64,000 nt of DNA, taken from contig NW_005198391.1 of assembly GCF_000372725.1 (NCBI RefSeq), positions 610,875-674,874 of the forward strand. Reading direction: 5' to 3'. The stretch comes from Emiliania huxleyi CCMP1516 (lineage: Eukaryota; Haptophyta; Isochrysidales; Noelaerhabdaceae). Positions 9,889-18,504 of the stretch are shown piece after piece; positions within the stretch are counted from its first letter, which is position 1; the number at the start of each line of letters is the position of its first letter. A program made the translations under genes and the position numbers. Below the pieces are notes generated by a model. That model had not been told where the DNA came from, searched no databases, and saw only the letters and a list, made by a program, of their open reading frames with translations.

Positions 9889-12800
9889 TCACCTCAGCGC
9901 GGGATTGGCTGCCGCTCTAGCGGCCGCGCCGGCCTTCGTGCTCCAGAAGGGCGTGCCATCCGGCAGGAGCACGTCCGACTTGTCCTTGCGCCGCGTCGGC
10001 TCGACGTAGAGCAGGCCCAGCTGGTCGAAGATGTCGCGCTCCTCGGGACAGCGCAGCGGCGCGAGGTTGGGCGGGCGGGGCGCCCGCGTGGGGTGGTTTG
10101 GAGGCAGCTTGAAGAGGCCGTCCGAGGAGAGGTAGTAGCCGAGCTCGCGCGCGGCGCGCGAGAGGAAGCGGTTGAACTGCGCGCTGCCGGTAAAGTGGAT
10201 GATGGCGGCGGAGATGGTGGCGGAGGGATAGACCTTGATGTCGATGCGGCGGTGCTGCGTGTCTGGCCCGAGCCGCACGATGCCCATGTGCGTGGTGTGC
10301 GTGCCGTCCGGGTTGCCGAAGCCGCCCATGCCGGTCAGCTCGTGCACGAGGTAGCCCGATGCCTGGGGAGATAGGGGGAGATAGGGGGAGATAGGGGGAG
10401 AGTGCACGAGGTAGCCCGACGCCTTTGTGCAGTCGTGCATTGGTGACAGAGAGGCTGTGATTTGTGACAGGTGACAGAGAGGCTGTGATTTGTGGCACGG
10501 CGAGGCGTGGAGGTCGGAGGGTCAAGCAGCCGGGCGCGAGTGCGCGTGCGAGGCGGCGTGCCGGGAGAGCGAGAGAGGGGACGGCCTCGTGTGTCGCGGA
10601 GAGGGGGAGCTGTCTCGGAAGTGTCGCCTTGAGGACGGGCAGCAGCAGCTCGATGACCCGAGTGTAGTCGTCCCGCGAGAGCGGGTCGCTCGACTCCGAC
10701 TCGGCGCTCGACGACTCGGCGCTCGACCGCGGGCCCATCCCCAGCGCCGGCGCGCCGGCCGCGGCGGGCTCGATCCAGAGCACGAGGTCGACGTCGTCGC
10801 AGTACTGCTCGCCGCGGCGGTACGAGCCTACGCGGTGAAATACGCCAACCGTGGCTGCACGAACCAGACCGCCCTCAAAAGGCTGTGCATGCCGTCCGTG
10901 CCATGGAATGGTTGTTGGCGTATTCACCGCGTCAGAGCACCGCGTGAACACGAGGGAGGCGGATGCAAGAGAATACAGCTGAGAATACGGCTGAATACAG
11001 CTGAATACGTGTCCTCTCGAGCGCCAGTTCGGATAAAAGGATGCGTCTTCTAATTCTAGGGGTAGGATCCCGTGGCGAGGGCGCGCAGCCGCGGGTGCGC
11101 CCGCCGCGCGAGCTCGGCGACACGCGCCTCGTGCTGCTCGACCTCGCGCCGCGGGAATGGCGTGTTGAGCTCCTCGAAGTGGGCGAGGTAGTGCTTGGTC
11201 CCCTCCTTGGTGACCAGCGAGGGGCGCGCCTAGTACCGCACCTCCAGAGTGCCGAGTCCAGTGTGGGTGCAGTCCCAAAGGGCCGGGGCTCTCCCCAGAT
11301 CTCCCCAGATCTCCCCAGATCTCCCCAGATCTCCCCAGATCTCCGAGGCGAGGGCGGGCCGCGCCTTGAGCTGCTCCACAGAGCGGACGCCGTGCTTCTC
11401 GATCAGCTCCCACGCGCGCACCTTGCCGGGAGGATAGCCGAGATCTAGAGGTACCTTGCCGAGGATCTAGCCGAAGACCTAGCCGAGACCTAGCCGAGAT
11501 CTACGGTGAGATAGCGGTGCGATGCTCCCACACGCGCGCACCTTGCCCACCCCCCACACGCGCTTGAGGTCGCGCAGCGCCACCATCATCGGGTCGTTTG
11601 CGAGCTTCTCGTAGCGCGCGAGGCGGCCCGTGCGGTAGAGCTCGTGCAGCTTCTCCATCGTCTCTTTCCCGACGCCGTGCAGCGGGCCGAGCGCGCGCAG
11701 GTATGCGGCGTTGAACTCGTCGGGGAGGTAGGTCTCGAGGCTGGTGAGCACCTGGCGGTAGTGGTACTCTCGCCCCTTCTTCTCCCCGTTGTCGGCCTGG
11801 TGCTTGTGGGCCTTGTAGCAGCTGCTCAGGGCGGTGAAGGCCTCGAGCACCACCTGCCCAGGCGCGAGGGGGGGGTGAAGAAGGGGGGAGGGGTGAAGGG
11901 AAGGGGGGGGGGGTCGGGGGGTGGATAAAGGGGGGGGGGAGGGATAAGAAGGGGGGGGGGGGGGGGCAAAAGGGGGGCCCGGGAACCCTCGGGGGGGGGC
12001 CACCCCCCCCCCCCAAATTCCAGTCTATTTGCAGATTTCGGCTGAGGCTTTCTCGAGGCAAGCCGGCCTCCCGCNNNNNNNNNNNNNNNNNNNNNNNNNN
12101 NNNNNNNNNNNNNNNNNNNNNNNNNNNNNNNNNNNNNNNNNNNNNNNNNNNNNNNNNNNNNNNNNNNNNNNNNNNNNNNNNNNNNNNNNNNNNNNNNNNN
12201 NNNNNNNNNNNNNNNNNNNNNNNNNNNNNNNNNNNNNNNNNNNNNNNNNNNNNNNNNNNNNNNNNNNNNNNNNNNNNNNNNNNNNNNNNNNNNNNNNNNN
12301 NNNNNNNNNNNNNNNNNNNNNNNNNNNNNNNNNNNNNNNNNNNNNNNNNNNNNNNNNNNNNNNNNNNNNNNNNNNNNNNNNNNNNNNNNNNNNNNNNNNN
12401 NNNNNNNNNNNNNNNNNNNNNNNNNNNNNNNNNNNNNNNNNNNNNNNNNNNNNNNNNNNNNNNNNNNNNNNNNNNNNNNNNNNNNNNNNNNNNNNNNNNN
12501 NNNNNNNNNNNNNNNNNNNNNNTGGCAAGGGGGGGGGGGCGGCATCTCCGGCACCTCGAGTCGCGTGCAGTCGGCCGACAAGACCTTGGAGCAGTTCCCG
12601 ACCCACTCCTGCGTCACGATCCGCGGCCAGCTCGCCCGCGGCACCGCGGCGAGGAGCGGCAGCTCGGAGGGGCGGCGGTTCGACTCGAGCGCCAGGTGCG
12701 TCGCCTGTCGCACCTCGCTCACAACCTACTCTCGGCTCGTCTCCGCTCATCTCACGGCGTCTCACACCGCCTCCTCGCGCACGTCGCCCACGACCTCTCC

Positions 12801-13562
12801 GCCGCCGCGCCGCACCACGTTCCCCATCACTTCCTTGCCCAGCCGCACCTATGAGAAGATTCCGGGAAGTTGCGGGGAGGCTTCCATCTGCAGTCTCGCC
12901 CGCCGCTGCCGCCGCACCGCCAGCAGCAGCCGCACACCGCGAAAGATGGTCTCCTTCGTGACCGGCTCCTCGGGGCAGAGCACCGCCGTCGGCGGAGCGG
13001 CGGGCGTGCGCACCTCCTCGTGGACTACCATCGCTGCCGCCGCCGGAGCCGCTGCCGGCGCCACCGCCGCCGCCGCCGCCAGAGACGGCGCGACGGCCAG
13101 AGGCACGGAAGCCGCCGCCGCAGCGCTGCGGTCTCTCTCCGGCTCGAGGCGGAGCGACCAGCCGCACCAGCCCTCGAGCCGCTTATCCTCGAGCATTGCG
13201 CGCGCCGCGCAGGCGTGCACGACGCTGACGAAGAGGAGTGGCGCGTCCGGCGCCTCGCCTCTCAGCTGATGTGGCTTGTTGCCCTCACACGGCTCGACGA
13301 GGATCCGCTGACCACGCTCCATTTTTTTGCAGTTGAGCCAGGTGTGGTTCGTCTCGGAGAGGTGCGTCGCGTAGACCCTGCCGTCATCCTCTCGCTCGAG
13401 CCGGATTTGGCGCCTCGAGAGATGCGGGTTGCACGGTGCTCGCACGTCGCCCTCTCGGCCGATGATGACGGTTCGCCCGCGGAGAGGGGCCGGGCCGCCG
13501 CACAGCGGGTTGTGGGGCACCAGCCAGCCCCACAGCCGGTCCTCGCGAGAGCGCTTCGGCAT
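9889..13562 (-). CDS. FHA-BRCT-family X DNA polymerase (Pol lambda/mu-like), spliced, interrupted by assembly gap
   Basis: Predicted exons (minus): 13562-12918, 12848-12768, 12704-12555, [gap 12522-12075], 11853-11542, 11421-11365, 11229-11070, 10827-10628, 10362-9889. Exon 1 carries an FHA domain (VIIGREGDV, then PHLSRRQIRLE, resembling the SR.QV.L signature of PNKP/aprataxin FHA). Exons 1-3 join into a BRCT domain (FRGVRLLLA, VMGNVVRRGGGEVV, WPRIVTQEWVGNC). Exons 4-8 give the polymerase core: helix-hairpin-helix LHGVGKETMEKL and KRVWGVGK; GSYRRG then DDVDLVL (two metal-binding Asp); RRIDIKVYP (third Asp); FTGSAQFNR; and thumb RDIFDQLGLLYVEPTRR. Likely nuclear, filling gaps in end joining. 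At least one exon may lie in the gap. The 8-kDa domain has Glu where Pol beta/lambda carry the lyase Lys. Confidence 0.82.
10342..10423. repeat. Exon-edge duplication flanking a 10-bp minisatellite
   Basis: A 22-bp block (GTGCACGAGGTAGCCCGATG plus CC) at 10342-10363 recurs with one change at 10402-10423. Between them lie about four copies of GGGGAGATAG. The first copy is the start of the last polymerase exon on the minus strand; the second lies in the intron and offers a second AG acceptor. Confidence 0.9.
11289..11345. repeat. 10-bp minisatellite in polymerase intron
   Basis: About five to six head-to-tail copies of CTCCCCAGAT inside the intron between predicted exons 5 and 6 of the family X polymerase gene. 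Confidence 0.9.
11870..12074. other. G-homopolymer tract next to assembly gap
   Basis: Long runs of G interrupted by short A/T breaks, then about 60 bp of ordinary sequence, then the gap. On the minus strand the tract would be an intron polypyrimidine region, but its exact length is probably unreliable. Confidence 0.7.
12075..12522. other. Assembly gap (448 N)
   Basis: Unsequenced stretch inside the FHA-BRCT-polymerase gene, between the BRCT exon and the 8-kDa domain exon. Confidence 1.
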
Positions 13563-15044
13563 TGACGGCCCTGGCCGTCCGCGTACACTGGTTAATGCGC
13601 GGTTGGGGGAGCCTCAGTACGCAAGGAGAGTTAAAGTATTTTCTTACTTCTACTTCGCGGAGGCTGTCCAGATACTGGGATACTTCGCAGCAGGCCTCAA
13701 ATACTGGGATACTGTGAACGATTCCCCTTTGAGATATTGCGCAGTAATAATACTTCAATACTCCGAGCTGGTACCGCGGATACTTCGATACTCGTGATGA
13801 CGCACCCGGTGAGTATCACAGTAATCGATCCACGCCGGCGAAGTATCCCAATATCGCAGAGCTAAACGCCAAGTAATAATACTGCAATACTGGGCGCTAC
13901 TTGGTCCTCCAGCCCCGCCAAGTATCCCAGTATCCGCATCAGAGATGGCCAGTATCCAGCAGTATCCAGCAGTATCCCGCAGTATCCTGCAGTATCCCAG
14001 TATCCGGGGTCGGCCCTCGAGCGATGCATTGCGCTGCGGCCGCAGTCGTACGTCCAGCAGCGGGATGCGAGGCAGCAGCTAGGTGGGGAGGGATTGAGCC
14101 AATTGAGCAGCGTGGGTAAGTGAAGACTGCCGTAAAGCGTGTGCCCGTGCCCTGCCGGCGCAATGGTGTAAACGCGTGTGCAAGGGCTGGCGCGGTGGTG
14201 AAGGCGGCATAGGCACAAGGTGGTCGAAGACGGCAGAGGCGCCAGTGCTGGAACTGAGGGCGAGTGTCGTGGCAGTGCACTGGTGCTGGTGCTGTGTGAG
14301 GAGGAAGACTCACACCGGGGAGGCGTTACGGCCGCGAACATTGAGCGCAGTAAGGTGGTCACCGTCCTGCGGCGCACGCACAGGGATCACAGTAGATTGC
14401 ACAGCAGCTGTGCTGTAAAAGGGCCCCAGAGCTATCTCGATGGCTAGGGGCGCTGGATTGGCTGGGCGCGTCAGCTCCCACAACAAGCGCACCGCATGCG
14501 ATATCAACGTTGTGATGCAGTGTCAGCCTCGGAAATTGAAGCTTGGTGCCGGCACGCAGGAGCACCAGCGTGCTCGCAATGCCTGTGCCGCTTGAATGCT
14601 GCCGCGCACGGTGTTCGCGACGGGCTTCAGTCGGCGACAAAACGTCCATCGTTGGGCGACGAGTATTTTATTTTTGCTTGGGCGGCCATGCTGAAATTCT
14701 GAAATTCTGCAAAAACCCCGACCGGCCCCTGCGGTGCCCCTACCTACCTACCTACCTACCTACCTACCTACCTACCTACCTACCTACCCTACTTATGTTA
14801 TGGGGAACTAAAAAAGAAATCATGGGACGGGTGAAGGTGGGGTACTATACCAACTAAAGTGATGGTTGGTGGTACTCTCCTGCAACCACAGTCCTTCCTG
14901 AGACATGACAGGCCACTCTCAAGCCCTACAAGCACCAGATCACCCACTTGGGGAGGGTTGACATCGTGATTTCGGCGGAAATTTTCTTTTTTTGATTCCG
15001 GCGTGAAGAGGGAAAAGCCCGACGGGAGGGCCCAGACCTACCCT
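13563..15044. repeat. Repeat-rich intergenic region with AGTATCC clusters and a TACC microsatellite
   Basis: From about 13660 to 14010 the sequence is built from variants of CAGTATCC, GATACTGG and GATACTTCG on both strands. A TACC microsatellite runs at about 14738-14790. A 28-bp motif (TATTTTATTTTTGCTTGGGC plus GGCCATGC) at about 14663-14690 recurs reverse-complemented at about 16328-16360. No convincing gene. Confidence 0.6.
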
Positions 15045-15150
15045 AAATAAATAAATAAATAAAACGGGCAAACTCTGAGACGAGATGGGATTTAGGGACA
15101 TGTGTCCCCGCCCTGCACGATCTTGGTGTGAGGGATCTTCAATCCGTGTC
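15045..15150 (-). repeat. Dispersed repeat B, copy 1 (hairpin plus TTTA tail)
   Basis: Reads on the minus strand: a stem-loop around CCCTCACACC...GTGCAGGG, a CCCATCTC segment, CCGTTTTATTTATTTATTTA, then GGGTAGGTCTG. It starts within a few bases of the stop codon of the ORF at 15154. Diverged relative to the copies at 16215 and 18127. Confidence 0.75.
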
Positions 15151-15153
15151 CCC

Positions 15154-16161
15154 TCACCCCTCGTCACAACCCGACACGGAAGAGCGGCAAGAGTTGGGGC
15201 TGCGGCTACGGCTGCGGCTATGAGAGGGGCCGGGGTCGCGGGAGAGCCGCTGCGCCGCGTGGACGCGCCTACACCGCTCTTGCTCCGCTCGCCACCTCTC
15301 GCAAAGGTCAAAAGCCATAGCCACCACCTCCTCCGGCAAGTCCTTTCGCCGTATCTCGCCGTCCCTCCACGCCTGGAAGAGCTCGTCGTCATAGCCGTAT
15401 TGCATCACAGCCTGCTGAACTGCGTCGTGTACGACCCCTGCCGTCCTATCCTGCGCCTCAGCGTCGGAAAAGTCGAACTCGGAGTCATACTCGGAAGCAG
15501 GCACAGACGGCCGCGGTGATTTGGCAGGCGGCGAGGAGGGGGAGGGGGAGCGCGGTGGTGCGCGCTCGTGGCTCCCGCTGGTGCCAGAAGGGCCAGCGCC
15601 CAGCGCGCTCAGCCTGTTCTTGTTCACCTTGGGAGAGGGGGGTGGGGGTCCACCTCCCTTGGGTGCGGGCTGGCGGTCAGGCTTGCGCTTGACCGCCTTG
15701 CCCGGCGGCTTGCGGCCAGGGTTCCTCATGGTGAACCTGTCCGGCATGCCGCCCTTCCCAACCCTGGTCCACCCCTCGGGCGACTCGTTGGGCTGGGGTT
15801 GCTGCACCTGTTGGTGCTGCGGGTGTGCCTGCGGTGCTGCGGCCGGAGCTGCAGCGGCGGCAGGCGGTGCTGCGGGCGGTGCCGCGGCGGAGGTGGCAGC
15901 AGGCACAGGCTGCGGTGGGGTACTGCCCTCCTTGGCCTGCTGCCGCTCCCTGTCCCTCTCCCACTGGGACTGGGGCTGGACAATGAACTGCTTGCCCATG
16001 GGCGTCGGGTTGACGCTGAAGCTCCACCAGTTGCGCTCCACGGCGAGCTGCGAGAGGATGCGAATCATCGCCTCGTCTTGCGGCGCCACCGCCTCTCCTG
16101 TGGCTTGCGCGCACAGTTTGAGCCTGGCCGCAACGGACGGGCCATCGCGAGCGTCGGCCAT
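15154..16161 (-). mobile_element. Probable retroelement ORF1/gag-like protein
   Basis: 335 aa. The N-terminal ~60 residues look like a small globular domain (AMIRILSQLAVERNWWSFSV). Next come a Pro/Ala/Gln-rich stretch, a basic GWTRVGKGG segment with KPPGKAVKRKPDR, an acidic patch, a short helical region (QAWRDGEIRRKDLPEEVVAM) and an Arg/Ser tail. No zinc knuckle or known domain. Copies of repeat B lie just upstream (16215-16318) and directly at the 3' end (15045-15150), both in the ORF's orientation and both followed by GGGTAGGTCTG. That looks like tandem units of a non-LTR element with a hairpin and (TTTA)n 3' end. A host gene trapped between repeats is the alternative. Confidence 0.5.
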
Positions 16162-16214
16162 GGCCCCGTTTCGCCGTTTTGAAGGTTTTTCAGACCTACC
16201 CTACCTACCCCGGC

Positions 16215-16318
16215 ATGCTAAATAAATAAAATAAATAAAACGGACACCTCTACTAGGAGATGGGTAAAAAGGAACAGGTCCCCGCCCTGCAGTCTTTGTG
16301 CAGGGTTCTTTGTGGGTG
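16215..16318 (-). repeat. Dispersed repeat B, copy 2
   Basis: Minus strand: stem-loop CCCTGC...GCAGGG, then GGGGACCTGTTCCTTTTTAC, CCATCTCCTAGTAGAGGTGT, CCG and a TTTA/TTTTA tail. Nearly identical to the copy at 18127-18225. Confidence 0.9.
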
Positions 16319-16494
16319 TGGTCCCCCGGCATGCTGGCCGCCCAAGCAAAAATAAAATACACCTGGTCTTGAAGGCCAAAAGCGCATGTTTTGAAGGTCC
16401 GATACTGGAAGCCCATATAGGCACCTTACAGTCCGGCACAGCAATTCGAGAAAACCCGCACGAATTGCATCTCAGTAGCCTCACTTTTGCAGCG

Positions 16495-16545
16495 CACTTG
16501 GAGCACTTGGAGTGCAGTCGGCAACCGCACATCCAGGGCCGGGGA
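16495..16545 (+). repeat. Dispersed repeat C, copy 1
   Basis: A block starting CTTGGAGCACTTGGAGTGCA and ending CACATCCAGGGCCG is shared, with two changes, with 27732-27775. Confidence 0.85.
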
Positions 16546-16645
16546 GCTGAGAAGCGCACCCAGCGGGCCGGATGATTGGCATCGGGTTGCGGGCAAGAGA
16601 GCCCTAGCCCTGGGGGGTGCGCGTTCGCAGGGCCACAACACGGGT

Positions 16646-16835
16646 CTCCGAGGGTTAGTTCTGCGCTCCGGGTTTCCCCCAGCGCGCAGCGGCGGAATTT
16701 TTCCCTCGCGCTGTGGGCCCCCCTAGCTGCGGAACGCCCCCTCTACTCGGAGCTAAAGAATACTCTCCGAGGGTTAGCCCCGCGTACCAGGTTTCCCCTT
16801 AACTGCAGAACGCCCCCTCGCAGGTGCGAGGGGAA
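16646..16835 (+). repeat. Degenerate ~108-bp tandem duplication
   Basis: TCTCCGAGGGTTAG followed by GGTTTCCCC and GAACGCCCCCTC appears twice (from about 16648 and about 16756). The surrounding region 16560-17070 has no convincing ORF. Confidence 0.65.
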
Positions 16836-17076
16836 CTGAAATAAGACAATGGGCTTGCCCATCCCGGAGTGGTTCGACCCCACGCAAACCCGGAGGGGTG
16901 ATGGGATGCTGTCTCGGCGGTCTCAGGCCCAGTGAGGTAGTGCGCCAGACTATCCCAGATCCTGCTGAACAAGCTCCTCTTGTAGCTCGATCGGTCACAC
17001 CGTCATCGCCGTCGGGGAGAGGGGGGACGACACTGCCTCGGCAGCGTGCACCTCGATCCTGCACCGTGTTTGTTAT

Positions 17077-17205
17077 GACCCCCCCCAATGAACACACCAG
17101 TGAGGGAGGGCGAGACGATCGAGGGGTCCCGTACCATGCGGAATCGGCCCTATCCAGTGCTCAAGTGCTCAACGCCCCCTCTACTCGGAGCTAGTGATAC
17201 GAGAA
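17077..17205 (+). repeat. Dispersed repeat D, copy 1
   Basis: Starts CCAATGAACACACCAGTGAG, includes GAGACGATCGAGGGGTCCC and TATCCAGTGCTCAAGTGCTC. Also present at 21748-21835 (reverse) and 61000-61135 (forward). Confidence 0.9.
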
Positions 17206-17298
17206 TACGTACGTCGTACCGCCCCCACGCAGTACCTGTACTACTCGACGACAATACAAGATTACGCAGCTGCGAGGCACCCCAAACGACCCAGGCGG

Positions 17299-17443
17299 CG
17301 AAAAAGAAAGAAAGAAAGAAAACAGACAACCCAAGGGAGGGATGGGAGGACGAGTAGATGACAGCGCGGCCGTGGAATTTCTTTTTCTGGCCGCCGGGCG
17401 CGGTGTATTTCTGGCCGCCGCGCGGTGTAGCATTTCGAGAGGT
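17299..17443 (+). promoter_or_regulatory. ERH upstream region: repeat A fragment plus AATTTCTTTTT motif
   Basis: A partial repeat A (GAAA microsatellite through GGGATGGGAGGACG) lies 90 bp upstream of the ERH start. A GGAATTTCTTTTTC motif at about 17374-17387 lies about 60 bp upstream, matching the AAATTCTTTTT motif seen before other start codons. Confidence 0.5.
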
Positions 17444-17969
17444 ATGGCCGACGAGAGTCACACCATCCTGCTTGTGCAGTACAACGTGCAGCTTGGCTCG
17501 CGTTGCTACCACGACTTTGAGGGCCGCTCGCTCGCTCTCGACTGTGCGCACCGCCCGACCCGCAGCGCCCGGGCGCTGCGCCGCAGCCCGCGTGATTTCC
17601 GCGCCCCGCATGCAGATCTCCTGGGCATCTACGAAAAGGAGCTCAAGCGGCTAAATCCAGGATCTAAGAGCATCACCTACGACATAGCCGACGTTCATGG
17701 CTATCTCGATCAGCTGAGCGATGTCGCGTGCCTCGAGTGCGCACTTCTGCGCCGCGCCGCCGCGCCGCCACCGCAAGCGTTCACTGACATCCGCAACGCG
17801 CGAACGTCGCGCGAGCGTTCCAAGCCAGAGTGACACCCAACTCGCTGCATCCCGGCGCCCTTGCAGGTTTGACTCCTCGCTCGGCGCCTACGTTCCGCGC
17901 CGCAAGCCGTGGCTGAAGGACCAGTTGATAAAACACTTGCAGCAGCAGGCGGAGGAGGATGGCGAGTGA
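17444..17969 (+). CDS. ERH: Enhancer of rudimentary homologue
   Basis: Exons 17444-17543, 17616-17736 and 17867-17969 give 107 aa; the family is about 104 aa. Splicing (both introns GT-AG, donors GTGCGC) restores the ERH fold without gaps: SHTILLVQ at the N-terminus, IYEKELKRLNPGSKSITYDI in the middle, DVACLEFDSS across the second junction, and a C-terminal WLKDQLIKHLQQQ helix. The 72-nt first intron keeps the frame open. ERH is a small conserved nuclear protein acting as a dimeric adaptor in mRNA splicing and decay and in gene silencing. It is the best-resolved intron-containing gene here and calibrates the donor and acceptor style of this genome. Confidence 0.95.
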
Positions 17970-18504
17970 TGCCCAGGGGATAGCGTTTAGACGAGAGAAA
18001 GAGACAGAGAGAGGAGAGAAGTACGTGTGACCGACGGTGAGTCTCAGTGATATCGGCTCTGATGTCGCTCAGTCCTCGGCGTGAGTAGCGAGAGCCGAGA
18101 GAGTACAGAGGGGAGATACGCAGATACCAAATAAATAAATAAATAAAACGGACACCTCTACTAGGAGATGGGTAAAAAGGAACAGGTCCCCGCCCTGCGG
18201 TCTTTGTGCAGGGTTCTTTGTACGCAGACACCGCGTCGTCCGTTCGAACTTCGATTGGAATTTGGATACCGCTTTCTCACGCTTTTTGCTGACCCAGCAT
18301 GACAATATTAAAAAGCACCTCGTCGAACTCGCGTGGCTGCACACGGAGAGAGAGAGAGACACTACAGTAAGAGTAGCGCGCATGAGGATGAGCGTGTCGG
18401 GACGCGGTCGTGTTGTGGTGGCGCCCCTGCGCCCCCGCCTGGCGGTGGCGCGGCAGTGCGAATGTGTGCCAGCGGATCAGAGGGTCGGCCGCCTCGGACG
18501 CGCG
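17970..18504. other. Intergenic region with repeat B
   Basis: Between the convergent 3' ends of ERH (plus) and the SulP gene (minus). Contains repeat B copy 3 (18127-18225). No gene seen. Confidence 0.5.
18127..18225 (-). repeat. Dispersed repeat B, copy 3
   Basis: Minus strand: CCCTGC...GCAGGG stem-loop, GGGGACCTGTTCCTTTTTAC, CCATCTCCTAGTAGAGGTGT, CCG and (TTTA)4. Unlike the other copies it has no ORF attached, as expected for a 5'-truncated retroelement end. Confidence 0.9.

Noticed and set aside
9917-11413. 498-aa minus-strand ORF across the polymerase gene as one protein
   Set aside because: It runs through several introns in a mixed frame; only the GSYRRG...DVD part is genuine, and splicing gives a better polymerase.
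16774-17097. 107-aa minus-strand ORF
   Set aside because: Falls inside repeated sequence (repeat D and the 108-bp duplication) with no recognisable domain.
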